Notes: a model not told the origin generated them from the sequence alone. Numbered from the stretch's first letter, positions 8,461 through 17,034 are shown. The stretch is DNA of 64,000 bases from Aurantibacillus circumpalustris (GCF_029625215.1 NZ_CP121197.1:4092001-4156000); one strand, 5' to 3'. A program made the numbers and translations.

Positions 8461-8895
8461 ATGGCACAAATAAATCCTCACATTAACTTCAACGGAAATG
8501 CCGAAGAAGCATTTACCTTTTACAAATCAGTATTTGGTGGAGAATTCGCAAAGATTATGCGTTTCAAAGAACTTGCAAACACTGAATTTCCAGTCGCAGA
8601 AAGTGAAGCAAATAAAATAATGCACATTGCTTTGCCTATTGGAAAAACTGTTTTAATGGCAAATGATGTTCCTGAAATTATGGGAAAAACAAATGAAAAC
8701 GAGAACAGAAGTAAAATTGTAATAAGCGCGGAAAGTAAAGAAGAGGCAGACAAATTATTTAAAGGTCTATCAGCAGGTGGACAAATTGAAATGCCTATTG
8801 CAGACAGCCCCTGGGGTACCTATTTCGGAATGTTTAGAGATAAATATGGAATTGAATGGATGGTAGATTTTGACCCAAACTATAATGTAAAATAG
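8461..8895 (+). CDS. VOC family protein, PhnB/3-demethylubiquinone methyltransferase-like
   Basis: 144 residues. INPHINFNGNAEEAFTFY followed by FGGEFAKIMRFKE is the start of the PhnB-like glyoxalase/bleomycin-resistance fold, and DSPWGTYFGMFRDKYGIEW closes the second half. Family members are small dimeric proteins with roles from metal-dependent lyases to antibiotic binding; the exact role is unknown. Its stop codon is followed after 14 bases by a 15-base sequence like the left end of Vibrio-type attC sites (see 8910-8924). This makes it a candidate gene cassette, in keeping with how often VOC genes travel in integrons. Confidence 0.85.
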   Translation: MAQINPHINFNGNAEEAFTFYKSVFGGEFAKIMRFKELANTEFPVAESEANKIMHIALPIGKTVLMANDVPEIMGKTNENENRSKIVISAESKEEADKLFKGLSAGGQIEMPIADSPWGTYFGMFRDKYGIEWMVDFDPNYNVK

Positions 8896-8909
8896 TACCA
8901 AAGCAAAAC

Positions 8910-8924
8910 AACAAACGCCTCAAG
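8910..8924 (+). repeat. Sequence resembling the left end of a Vibrio-type attC (VCR) site
   Basis: AACAAACGCCTCAAG follows the VOC gene stop by 14 bases. As I remember it, the Vibrio cholerae VCR attC begins with this same string just after each cassette gene. The rest of a VCR is not here, because the GNAT gene begins at once, so this could be a truncated site or chance. Confidence 0.35.
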
Positions 8925-8938
8925 TGCCTGATACTAAT

Positions 8939-9445
8939 ATGATTTTTGAAACGACAAAACTATATGTTAGACAACTAGAAACAAATGACGCAGCTGCATT
9001 TTTCGAGTTAATGGGTAATCCAAATGTTATGAATCCGATTCCTCAAAAACCTTTTAACGAAAAAGAAAGCGTTTCTAAATTGGCTGAACTAATCCTATTG
9101 GAAAAATCATCAGACACTAAAATTTGGTGCTTATGCCAAAAGGGTAATAATAAACTAATTGGAATTTGTGGTGTTTTAAAAAATGATGATAAGGAAGATG
9201 AAATTGTTTATCGAATTATTGAAACGTACTGGGGCAATGGTTACGGGACAGAAATAGCAAAAGGACTTATCGATTATTGTTTTGTTACAATGAAATCTAA
9301 CCTTATAACTGCAGACGTTTGTATTGAAAATGTTAAATCAGTAAAAATATTGAATAAGTATTTTACAATTGAAAAAGAATTTTTTAACCCTGAGGATAAC
9401 TGTATAGATAGACGATATGTTTTAAAAAGAGAAAACTGGTTATAA
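8939..9445 (+). CDS. GNAT family N-acetyltransferase (RimJ/RimL-like)
   Basis: 168 residues from the ATG at 8939; a GTG at 8924 would add five residues. The start FETTKLYVRQLETNDAAAFF is the typical opening of RimJ/RimL-type GNAT proteins. The acetyl-CoA region contains ETYWGNGYGTEIAKGLIDY, the Q/RxxGxG/A equivalent (GNGYG), then ADVCIENVKSVKILNK. The substrate is unknown. It sits after the VOC gene in a row of small accessory genes in the same direction. Confidence 0.83.
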   Translation: MIFETTKLYVRQLETNDAAAFFELMGNPNVMNPIPQKPFNEKESVSKLAELILLEKSSDTKIWCLCQKGNNKLIGICGVLKNDDKEDEIVYRIIETYWGNGYGTEIAKGLIDYCFVTMKSNLITADVCIENVKSVKILNKYFTIEKEFFNPEDNCIDRRYVLKRENWL

Positions 9446-9520
9446 CGGTTAGCAATGACCGTTTTGCAGATCAACGCTCAAATACATATTTTAAGTACGT
9501 AAAAAAAAGTATCCATTTAT
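9446..9520 (+). repeat. Degenerate left half of an attC-like palindrome
   Basis: After the GNAT stop, the sequence ataacggttagcaatgac, then gttttgca and aacgctcaaatacata, parallels the left part and loop of the better preserved palindrome at 16939-17034 (gctaacagctactggcaa, tttttgc, aacgctcaaatgcata). No right arm follows. It looks like a decayed member of the same repeat family at the end of a small accessory gene. Confidence 0.4.
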
Positions 9521-9537
9521 AAAACGCTAAACTTATT

Positions 9538-10236
9538 ATGAAAAATATATCGCTTCCTGAAAATCAAACTTATTGCGTTGCGAGCTTTGAAGACCTTGTT
9601 TCCACGCCTTTTCATGGGGAAATGAACGCGATTAGCTGGACGCGTGAACTAAGAGGTGATTTTTCTGAGATTGTACATAAGTTAGAACTAAAAGAAAATA
9701 TAACGGTAGTCAGTCAAGAAAATCTTTTTGAACTTGAGTTGACTAAAGAGGGACAACTAGCACGTGAAATTCTTTTAAATGACATGAAATTGTTGAAAGC
9801 TCATGGTGCATCTCCAACCCTTAATCTGATCAAGTATTATGAGATGGATGATACCTACCCTTTTTTTCCAACCGATGTTTATTCTTTTCATGTGGATCGC
9901 TCTCCTATACCAACCGATACCTTTTTATGTACTTACTATGGCGAGGCGAGTGAAATATTACAAAATTCCCAAGCCGAACAAAAAGTGCTTGTTCCCGAAA
10001 TTCGTGAGCAACTCAAAAAACTATTTCAAGGATCAGATGAAAAATTTGAATCCTTTTTAAGTGAACATTTCTTTGATTTACACTATCAAGCTAAAACAAA
10101 CGCAAACCTTATCAACTTAGGAATAGGTCACTTATGGCGCTTAGCGGTTGATCATCCTGAAAGTAAAACGCTTCCTTGTATTCACCGGGCACCAAAAGAA
10201 AAAACTGGCGAGAAACGCTTGTTATTGATTTGTTGA
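9538..10236 (+). CDS. DUF1826 family protein
   Basis: 232 residues matching the DUF1826 pattern: a conserved WTRELRGDF segment near residue 36, FHVDRSPIPTDTFLCTYYG in the middle and PCIHRAPKEKTGEKRLLLI at the end. The spaced His-Asp and His-Arg residues recall a metal-binding cupin-like or oxygenase-like site, but I know of no proven function, so the biochemical role is left open. It is a single gene; the following 300 bases are non-coding. Confidence 0.7.
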   Translation: MKNISLPENQTYCVASFEDLVSTPFHGEMNAISWTRELRGDFSEIVHKLELKENITVVSQENLFELELTKEGQLAREILLNDMKLLKAHGASPTLNLIKYYEMDDTYPFFPTDVYSFHVDRSPIPTDTFLCTYYGEASEILQNSQAEQKVLVPEIREQLKKLFQGSDEKFESFLSEHFFDLHYQAKTNANLINLGIGHLWRLAVDHPESKTLPCIHRAPKEKTGEKRLLLIC

Positions 10237-10534
10237 ATGCATTTTATTAAGTACATAGTTTTATGTATTTACTGATTTAATAAACATTTACTTTTAAACC
10301 GTCGAACTTGGCTAGTACGCTTACAAAAAAACATCGATACACATTTACTTTTTAACCGAAACAAAAAAAACGATAAATAAATTTGCGCAACTCGGTAGCT
10401 GCACATATATTTCAATCCTGAAAGCGGCGTAATTAAACACTAAAAAATGAAACAAGACATGTGTTGTTGAATAGCTTAGAAAAATTATTAGCATCAAGAA
10501 TAAAAGCCATAAGCAGCCATAATTTTACATCGAT
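10237..10534. other. Intergenic region with two short direct repeats
   Basis: No gene is seen. The segment contains two copies of acatttacttttaaaccg-like sequence (near 10284 and 10340), 56 bases apart, and a TAAATTTG box near 10377-10384 that fits a Bacteroidota -7 element for the downstream DUF1801 gene. Confidence 0.45.
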
Positions 10535-10963
10535 ATGAACGTAGAAAAACAAATCAAAGAGTATATCTCAACTCAACCCGAACCAAAACATAGCGAAATG
10601 CAAACGTTACATCAGCGCATACTGTTAGTGCTACCAAAATGTAAATTATGGTTCTTAGACGGTAGAGACGATAAAGGTAAAATTGTTTCTAATCCTAACA
10701 TAGGATATGGACTTCAAACAATAAACTATGCAGATGGAAAAACAAGAGAGTTTTATCAAATTGGCCTAAGTGCAAACACAGTTGGAATCTCCGTTTATAT
10801 AATTGGTATAGATGATAAGACCTATTTAACCAAAACGTATGGAAAAAAACTAGGTAAGGCGAGCGTGACCGGGTATTGCATTAAATTTAAAACGATAAAA
10901 GACATAAACATAGATGTGCTTGAAGCGGCCATACTGTATGGAGTTAAGGTTACGACTCCATAG
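10535..10963 (+). CDS. DUF1801 domain protein
   Basis: 142 residues. KCKLWFLDGRDDKGKIVSN, then NIGYGLQTINYADGK and YQIGLSANTVGISVYIIG fit the DUF1801/YdhG-like fold, related to the frataxin-like CyaY shape. Such proteins are common in accessory regions and integron cassettes, and no activity has been demonstrated. A second, different DUF1801 gene follows 142 bases later, so two members of the family are grouped here without being recent duplicates. Confidence 0.75.
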   Translation: MNVEKQIKEYISTQPEPKHSEMQTLHQRILLVLPKCKLWFLDGRDDKGKIVSNPNIGYGLQTINYADGKTREFYQIGLSANTVGISVYIIGIDDKTYLTKTYGKKLGKASVTGYCIKFKTIKDINIDVLEAAILYGVKVTTP

Positions 10964-11105
10964 ATTTCAATCGGTAAAAAAAGTATGCTAATGAAAACAT
11001 CAAGAAATTTATTTATTTTTCTATTTGTTTTCGTAAATTTATATTAGACTATGGCAGTCACCATTACAGCGACTGCAAAAGTAAAACGTAACTATTCACA
11101 CTGAA

Positions 11106-11498
11106 ATGAACAAAGAAATTAAATCCTACAATGATGGGCAAGAGGCGGCTGACAAAGAAATTTGCGAACTACTTGCGAAGGTAATTGACAATGAACTAAC
11201 TGAATCTAAAAATAAAATTTGGCATGCTCATCCTGTTTGGTTTTTAGAAGGCAATCCAATTGTTGGCTACAGTAAACAAAAAAAAGGATTGAGACTTATG
11301 TTTTGGAGTGGCGCAGACTTTGAAGAAGAAAATTTAAATGTAAGGGGTGAAAAATTTAAAGATGCCTCTATTTTCTACAATGATGTTTCAGAAATTAAAA
11401 CCAAAGACTTAAAACGTTGGCTTAAAAAATCGAGAGAAATACAATGGGATTATAAAAACATAGTAAAAAGAAAAGGACAACTTGAAAGATTAAAATAG
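11106..11498 (+). CDS. DUF1801 domain protein (second type)
   Basis: 130 residues: NKIWHAHPVWFLEGNPIVGY, KKGLRLMFWSGADFEE and a conserved tail REIQWDYKNIVKRKGQLERL. The tail is characteristic of one DUF1801 subgroup. The next gene begins one base after its stop codon, so the two are cotranscribed. The function is not known. Confidence 0.78.
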   Translation: MNKEIKSYNDGQEAADKEICELLAKVIDNELTESKNKIWHAHPVWFLEGNPIVGYSKQKKGLRLMFWSGADFEEENLNVRGEKFKDASIFYNDVSEIKTKDLKRWLKKSREIQWDYKNIVKRKGQLERLK

Positions 11499-11499
11499 C

Positions 11500-11865
11500 A
11501 TGAAAATAACAGCAGAGCATAATGAGCGCATGGCTAAAATGACATTTGCTACCGTTTATCCGCTTTACATTAATAAAGTGGAGCGTAAAGGCAGAACAAA
11601 AAAAGAATTGCACCAGGTAATAGAATGGCTAACCGGCTTTGACGATAAGAAACTACAAGAACTGATTGACAAGAATGATACCTTTGAATCCTTTTTTAAG
11701 AAAGCCAAACTAAACCCAAATGCTCATTTGATAACAGGCTTAATTTGCGGATACCGGATAGAAGAAATTGATAATACACTCACAAAACAAGTAAGGTATT
11801 TAGATAAATTGGTGGACGAGTTAGCGAAAGGAAAGAAAATGGAAAAAATTTTGAGGGTTGCGTAA
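11500..11865 (+). CDS. DUF2200 family protein
   Basis: 121 residues with an almost full-length match to the DUF2200 pattern: ITAEHNERMAKMTFATVYPL, KAKLNPNAHLITGLICGYRI and VRYLDKLVDELAKGKKMEKI. This is a very conserved small family of unknown role found in scattered bacteria, which suggests horizontal spread. It starts one base after the DUF1801 stop. A GCATAACAC box, shared with the attC-like repeats, lies about 50 bases after its stop (11916-11924). Confidence 0.85.
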   Translation: MKITAEHNERMAKMTFATVYPLYINKVERKGRTKKELHQVIEWLTGFDDKKLQELIDKNDTFESFFKKAKLNPNAHLITGLICGYRIEEIDNTLTKQVRYLDKLVDELAKGKKMEKILRVA

Positions 11866-12155
11866 AGAAACAAATAACTGAAATTTATTTTGCGCTCTTT
11901 CCATTTTTAATTACGGCATAACACATTTGATTTTCTTACAATGTCGTGTGAAATTTCTATATCTCCACTAAATCAATAATTTTTACTTTAAATATCAGAG
12001 ATATTTTTTATATTAGATTAAATTAAAACCCATTTAATCTCCATTAAGTTAATTACATAAACGCATATGCCATAGTCGAGTAGTGTATGTTTTGTTATAC
12101 TTTGCGAATTCTAAGATAATTACAGAGACAAAAAACATAATAAAAATAGAGACCC

Positions 12156-13080
12156 ATGAAAAAACATTACGTAAGCATTTTAATCGTGGCACTTTTATTT
12201 ACCGCTAGCGTTTCTTTTTCGCAGGTGAATTCTTATTTTCTGAATAACCCGGTTTGGACGATATCTAGTGGATGTCAAATACAAACCAGTTCTTGTATTG
12301 AGAATAAAAAATACAACTATTACATTACTGGTGACACAATAATAAATTCGTTGGTGTACAAGATAATACGGGAAAAGGGACAGGTCTGGTACTACCCTGG
12401 GCCCTTTGGTCCCTCGCAGGAATATTGTCCGCCATCGTACCAATATACTTTTAGTTATAATGTGCACTATTTACGCTCATCTGGCAAAAAAGATGTTTAA
12501 ATATCAAAGTGGTAGCGAATGCTTATTATATGACTTCAATCTACAAGTTGGGGATACACTTCCCCAATTATGTATGAGTTGGGAAACTAATATTAAAGTT
12601 ACCGCGATAGACAGCATTTTTACACCCTACGGATATCGCAAACGTTTTAAGTTGTCGAAATCTAAACCGTATCTATATGAAGGAATAGGAAATACTGCGG
12701 GATTAGTTGAACCGATTGGGCCAGTGATGGAGTGTGGATATACTCTGCAATGTTTCAGTTTAAATGATATAGCCTATGTTCCAACTGTTGGGGCATCGTG
12801 CGATTTGCGCGTTGGGATTGACTCTTACGAAAGTGATGTAGCTCCTTCCGTTTTTCCAAATCCTTTTAACGACTTTGCTACTATTTCGTTTAACGCCATT
12901 TTAACTAAGGCACATCTTAATCTTTATAATTATATTGGAGAGAAAGTAATGACCCGCGAAGAAATTTTTGGCGAGAGCACGACTATTGAAAAGGGTTCTT
13001 TAAAATCTGGCGTCTATTTTTTTGAGATCATACAGGACAGTGAAAAAATGGCGACAGGCAAATTGATCATTACGGATTGA
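12156..13080 (+). pseudogene. T9SS-exported protein gene split by a one-base frameshift in an A6 run
   Basis: The first frame (12156-12500) has a signal peptide (MKKHYVSILIVALLFTASVS) and runs to YNVHYLRSSGKKDV and a stop. The frame one base over continues KKMFKYQSGSECLLYDFNLQ and ends in a T9SS type A domain (SVFPNPFNDFATISF, LKSGVYFFEI, GKLIITD) at 13080. The two parts join naturally as LRSSGKKMFKY if one A is removed from the six-A run at 12486-12491. The joined product would be about 308 residues: signal peptide, small middle domain with YDFNLQVGDTL, sorting signal. It could be a true mutation, a sequencing error or slippage during expression. Confidence 0.82.
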
Positions 13081-13372
13081 TCGGAAATAGGTTAGTTTAT
13101 TTTGTTTGCTTACAAGGGGCGACAGACTTGGATTTTTAAGTGGCAGAACAATTACAAGCCAGCGGACAATTACGGGTCCTACAAAACAGTAGCCCCAGAT
13201 TGAAAAACACTCCGATTTCGCACTGTACTTTTAACCTACTGCATTAAAAAAAATGCATTTTGACTCCATATATTTAATAACTTAGATCTACTATCAAAAA
13301 ACATTAACTGTATAAAAGAAAATAGAAAAAACTTTAAGACAATAATTCGAACAAAATAAAATACCCCACACC
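13081..13372. other. Intergenic region, no gene seen
   Basis: About 290 bases between the frameshifted T9SS gene and the large glycine-rich T9SS gene. A ggggcgaca ... tagcccc pairing near 13118-13195 hints at another weak palindrome, but no arms are as clear as those at 16939 or 18662. The A-rich tail before 13373 is the leader of the next gene. Confidence 0.35.
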
Positions 13373-15976
13373 ATGAAAAGAAAAATTTACAAATTAGTAT
13401 CAGGTGCAAAAACGGAATTATTAGCACTTGCGTTGGCCCTGTTTTCAATTACGGCATACTCACAAACAACTTACACGTTCAGTTACACTGGAGGTCAGCA
13501 AACCATCGCCCTTCAGGCAGGTTCTTATTCCGTTCAGTGTTGGGGAGCAAAGGGAGAATCAGCTGTGAACCAACCGACTGGAGGTATAGGAGGTTATTCT
13601 GCAGGAACATTTAGTCTTAGTTCTACAACGACCGTATACGTTTCAGCAGGAGGTAAAGGAAGTTTAGGACCTTCTTCAGGCGCATTTGCGAATGGTGGTT
13701 GGAATGGTGGCGGACAAGGATACGGAAGTACTGTTATAGGAGCTGGTGGTGGTGGCGCGTCACATATAGCAACAGTAACAGGGGTTTTAAGTGCTTTATC
13801 GAGTAACACATCCGCAATTATTATAGTTGCCGGCGGTGGCGGTGGCTCTGGATATGCTGGTGTTGGCGGTAATGGTGGTGGAGTAACTGGTGGAAACGGA
13901 AATAGTGGCACTGGTGGTACTACTGGTGGCACTTTCGGAGTTGGAGCAATTGGAACAACCGCCGGTACTTGCGGTGGTGGTGGTGGTGGTTGGTTCGGAG
14001 GTAACTTAGGTAGTCCTGGAAATACTGGTGGAGCTGGCGGCGGCTCAGGCTACATTGGAGGACTTATCAGTGGTATTACTGTTCAATCAGGTCAAACCGG
14101 TTTTGTGTCCGATCCCGATGTTACAGGAAACGGCTTGGTACTTATTACAGAGTTATGTAACATTTCCATCTATTCTTCCGGTACCAATAGTTTAAATCCT
14201 TCGATTTGCAGTGGACAATCACTCACCCTAACAACCAACGCAACCAGTAATTACTCTTGGAGTACAGGGCAGACAACCAATTCCATCGTGGTGGCACCAA
14301 ACACCAATACTGTTTATTCTCTTGTGGCTACCAGTTCGCTGAACTGTAGTACAAGTACCACCAGAAGTGTAACGGTAAGTTCCCTTCCACCTGTCATCAG
14401 TATCTCAAATCCAAGCAACAACATTTGTTTAGGAAAAACAGTTTCACTCACAGCTTCAGGCGCACTCACCTACACCTGGGTGAATGCCGGTGTGGTGAAT
14501 GGACAAACATTCACACCTTCGGCAACAGCTGCTTACACTGTAATGGGGCAAAACGGTTGTGGTACTACAAACGCAACCACTACTATAACGGTTGCACCTC
14601 TGGTGGTAACAGCAACTGCGCCGGTAACGCTTGTGTGTGCAGGTTCAACGGCCACACTTACAGCTACTTCCGCAGTTCCCAATTACACGTGGTTGCCCGG
14701 ACCATTTACAGGTAGTACGGTAGTAGCATCTCCAACCGCAAATACATTATATACAGTTATAGCTAGTGACGGCGCATGCAATGGTACTGCAACATTGAAC
14801 ATCACTACTAAAGTCACTCCAACTATTACATCTTCTGCAAGTTCTGCTACTATATGTCAAGGCCTGAGCACAACTCTAAATGCTTCTGGTGCCGGAACCG
14901 GTGGAACATACAGCTGGACACCAGGTGGAGCGGGTTCTCAAATAACTGTTTCGCCAGCAACATCAACTCTCTATACATTGATGGGCACCAACACTCTTAA
15001 TTGCACAGGACTGACCCAACAACTTGTAATAGTAGACAATATGCCAATATTTAACGTGGTCGCTAATAAAACGTTGGTTTGCTCAGGACAAACGGTGAAC
15101 CTTGTTGCAAGTGGTAATAGTATAAGTGGTTTTGTATGGACTAATGGACCATCAACAGGAACTTACACACCAACAGTGAGCACCACAAATGTGTATACTG
15201 TAACTGCGAGCCATAGTGCCAATACTTGTACAGCTACAAAAACAATTGTTGTTGCAGCCATCATTCCTAATGTTACATTTCCGGTCGACACTAGTATTTG
15301 TGCTGGCGGAACTGCAACCATAACGGCCAGCGGCGCCACTTCTTATGTGTTTAATGGTCTAACTAATGGTACATCAGGTACTACTATTTTTCAGCCACAA
15401 CAAACTACGACTATTACAATTATAGCAACAACAACATCGCTCACCACAAACTGTCCGCTTACACAAACTCTGCTGCTTAGTGTAAATCCACTACCAACAT
15501 TAACAGTTGTAGCAACACGAACTGCTATCTGTAAATCTGAAACCAATACTCTAACACCAAGTGGTGCTCAGAGTTTTACATTGACAAGTGCGACTGGAGC
15601 AACAAACACCGGAACTTCATTTGTAATCACGCCAACTGCAAGTGTTCTTTATACTGTTACTGGTACCGATTCTAAAGGATGTAAAGCTGAGTTAGTATTA
15701 CAAGCCAAAGTAAATACTTGCAACAGCTTGAACGAATTTAACTTTAATACTACAGCATGGCTTGTATATCCAAATCCAAGTAATGGAACATTTATATTAA
15801 AGTCAGATGTGCCGCTAGATCTTACGCTTGTTAACGAACTTGGACAGCAAGTGCGAACTATACAACTGGAGGCGGCAAATGGTTTCTCTGTTGAGATCAA
15901 GAATCTGCGTGCTGGAATTTATTTTGTGATCGATAAAAATAGTTCTGGTACAGCCAGGAAGATAGTGGTGGAGTAG
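13373..15976 (+). CDS. Large T9SS surface protein with glycine-rich domain and Ig-like repeats
   Basis: 867 residues. An N-terminal signal segment ends in ITAYSQ. Residues about 32-260 form a glycine-rich domain beginning YTFSYTGGQQTIALQAG, then runs such as GAGGGGASHIA, like the Gly_rich domain also seen in ALK-type receptors. From about 265 onward there are repeated Ig/PKD-like modules of about 80 residues, each with a cysteine pair and a YTV or YSL strand (SICSGQSLTLT, NICLGKTVSLTA, SICAGGTATITA). The end is a T9SS type A signal (VYPNPSNGTFIL, LRAGIYFVI). It is probably a cell-surface adhesin or matrix protein. Confidence 0.83.
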   Translation: MKRKIYKLVSGAKTELLALALALFSITAYSQTTYTFSYTGGQQTIALQAGSYSVQCWGAKGESAVNQPTGGIGGYSAGTFSLSSTTTVYVSAGGKGSLGPSSGAFANGGWNGGGQGYGSTVIGAGGGGASHIATVTGVLSALSSNTSAIIIVAGGGGGSGYAGVGGNGGGVTGGNGNSGTGGTTGGTFGVGAIGTTAGTCGGGGGGWFGGNLGSPGNTGGAGGGSGYIGGLISGITVQSGQTGFVSDPDVTGNGLVLITELCNISIYSSGTNSLNPSICSGQSLTLTTNATSNYSWSTGQTTNSIVVAPNTNTVYSLVATSSLNCSTSTTRSVTVSSLPPVISISNPSNNICLGKTVSLTASGALTYTWVNAGVVNGQTFTPSATAAYTVMGQNGCGTTNATTTITVAPLVVTATAPVTLVCAGSTATLTATSAVPNYTWLPGPFTGSTVVASPTANTLYTVIASDGACNGTATLNITTKVTPTITSSASSATICQGLSTTLNASGAGTGGTYSWTPGGAGSQITVSPATSTLYTLMGTNTLNCTGLTQQLVIVDNMPIFNVVANKTLVCSGQTVNLVASGNSISGFVWTNGPSTGTYTPTVSTTNVYTVTASHSANTCTATKTIVVAAIIPNVTFPVDTSICAGGTATITASGATSYVFNGLTNGTSGTTIFQPQQTTTITIIATTTSLTTNCPLTQTLLLSVNPLPTLTVVATRTAICKSETNTLTPSGAQSFTLTSATGATNTGTSFVITPTASVLYTVTGTDSKGCKAELVLQAKVNTCNSLNEFNFNTTAWLVYPNPSNGTFILKSDVPLDLTLVNELGQQVRTIQLEAANGFSVEIKNLRAGIYFVIDKNSSGTARKIVVE

Positions 15977-16000
15977 AAATCAGAAATTTAGAATTTAGTA

Positions 16001-16034
16001 AAAGGGTTGTCTTAAAAAGACAGCCCTTTTTTAT
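16001..16034 (+). terminator. Rho-independent terminator after the glycine-rich T9SS gene
   Basis: AAAGGGTTGTCTT, a 3-base loop, AAGACAGCCCTTTTTT forms a 13-base-pair stem followed by a T run, 25 bases after the stop codon at 15976. Confidence 0.85.
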
Positions 16035-16068
16035 TTCGTTGAGTTTTGTTCACAAAGCCGCATGTATT

Positions 16069-16320
16069 CATAACACGGGGCTTAATATCAGCCGAGACAT
16101 GTGCAACAGGAAAAGTTTCGAAGTCTCTTCCAAATTAATCACATCACTTTTAAATATCTGATACAATTCGTATCTTGTTATTTATTGAAAACCCATGCAA
16201 TCAAGATTAGCCGATAACAATTGCTTACAAATGTGTAAACCTATTTGTTGTCGCTTTTTTGGCGGTTAGTAGGTAGTTAGCGGGCACGCCTGACAGACTC
16301 CGCTAGGACAACTGACACAA
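16069..16320. repeat. Repeat region with attC-like left end upstream of the toxin-antitoxin pair
   Basis: The string cataacacggggcttaata followed by tcagccgagacat at 16069-16101 matches the left end of the palindrome at 18667 (cataacacgggcctagcac, cagccgggacat) with only a few differences. Further right, gttagcggg (from about 16276) and ccgctaggacaac form a small inverted repeat. No gene is seen in the 398 bases between the T9SS gene terminator and mazE. The region therefore looks like remains of the same repeat family that borders the RCC1 and arr genes. Confidence 0.5.
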
Positions 16321-16328
16321 AAATAAAT

Positions 16329-16359
16329 TTGGAGTATATACTTTTAATATATACCTTTA
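16329..16359 (+). promoter_or_regulatory. Promoter and operator of the MazEF-like pair
   Basis: TTG at 16329-16331, 20 bases, then TACCTTTA at 16352-16359 fits the Bacteroidota promoter (TAnnTTTG with one mismatch). Inside it lies a perfect inverted repeat, GTATATA (16334-16340), 7-base spacer, TATATAC (16348-16354). Ribbon-helix-helix antitoxins usually bind such palindromes to repress their own operon, and this position would block RNA polymerase. It is 16 bases before the antitoxin start codon. Confidence 0.6.
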
Positions 16360-16374
16360 TAAAAACAATCTGAC

Positions 16375-16605
16375 ATGAAAACTTTATCATTAAAACTTGA
16401 CGACGAAATTTATAATGACGCCGAAAAAATTACTTCAAAGTTAAAACTTGCAAGAAATCGTTACATTAACGAAGCGGTAAGTATTTACAATCTTTACAAT
16501 TCAAGACGTCTTTTAAAAAAACAACTCGAGAAGGAATCTAAACTAACGAAAGCTGACTCAATGACCATATTACACGAATTTGAAAAGTTGATAGATGAAG
16601 CTTAA
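16375..16605 (+). CDS. MazE-type ribbon-helix-helix antitoxin
   Basis: A 76-residue acidic/basic small protein starting KTLSLKLDDEIYNDAEKIT, typical of a ribbon-helix-helix DNA-binding strand and helix, with a charged C-terminal tail suited to toxin binding. Its last 11 bases overlap the start of a clear MazF/PemK toxin, the classic type II arrangement with antitoxin first. It should neutralise the toxin and repress the operon through the palindrome at 16334-16354. Confidence 0.78.
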   Translation: MKTLSLKLDDEIYNDAEKITSKLKLARNRYINEAVSIYNLYNSRRLLKKQLEKESKLTKADSMTILHEFEKLIDEA

Positions 16606-16930
16606 ACAATATGATATTTGGCTTGCAGACCTGAACCCACGAATAGGGACCGAGCCAGGAAAAACCAGACCTGTTGTAATTATTCAAACAGACTTATTGA
16701 ATGAATTTCATCCATCAACTATTGTGTGTCCGGTGACTTCAAAAGTAAATAAGGACATTCAATTGTTACGAGTTCATTTAAAAAAAGACCAACTTGACAA
16801 GGCTTCAGATATATTAGTTGATCAAATCCGTGCAATAGACAATAGCCGACTTAAAAAAAGGCTCGGCGCTTTGACAAAGGATCAAATTCAAACACTCAAG
16901 GCAAATACTAGAATCGTTCTGGACATATAA
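16595..16930 (+). CDS. MazF/PemK family endoribonuclease toxin
   Basis: 111 residues: QYDIWLADLNPRIGTEPGKT, then RPVVIIQTD, STIVCPVTSK, DILVDQIRAIDNSRLKKRLG. These are the PemK/MazF signature strands, including the conserved RPVVI and DQIRAID segments. MazF enzymes cut mRNA at short sequences to stop translation. The ATG overlaps the antitoxin stop region (16595-16605), so translation is coupled. A cruciform attC-like palindrome begins nine bases after the stop, the position expected for a cassette-borne toxin-antitoxin module. Confidence 0.9.
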   Translation: MKLKQYDIWLADLNPRIGTEPGKTRPVVIIQTDLLNEFHPSTIVCPVTSKVNKDIQLLRVHLKKDQLDKASDILVDQIRAIDNSRLKKRLGALTKDQIQTLKANTRIVLDI

Positions 16931-16938
16931 GGCACGAC

Positions 16939-17034
16939 CCGCTAACAGCTACTGGCAATTTTTTGCGTGTTAACGCTCAAATGCATAACTTGGACATAGC
17001 AAAAAACTGCAAGTAGCCGCAATCCGTTATGCGG
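16939..17034. repeat. Imperfect palindrome resembling an integron attC site
   Basis: The left inner arm GCTACTGGCAATTTTTTGC (16948-16966) pairs with GCAAAAAACTGCAAGTAGC (16999-17017) at 17 of 19 positions around a 32-base loop. Outer ends CCGCTAAC (16939-16946) and GTTATGCGG (17026-17034) also pair, with extra unpaired bases on the right side only. Paired arms, unpaired extra bases and an AAC ... GTT border recall attC sites, although the boxes do not match the RYYYAAC/GTTRRRY consensus strictly. No integrase gene is in the window. A MITE or REP-like origin is the alternative. Confidence 0.55.

Noticed and set aside
13594-13932. Proline-rich minus-strand frame of 112 codons
   Set aside because: It is the complement of the glycine-rich codons (GGN gives NCC) of the T9SS gene.
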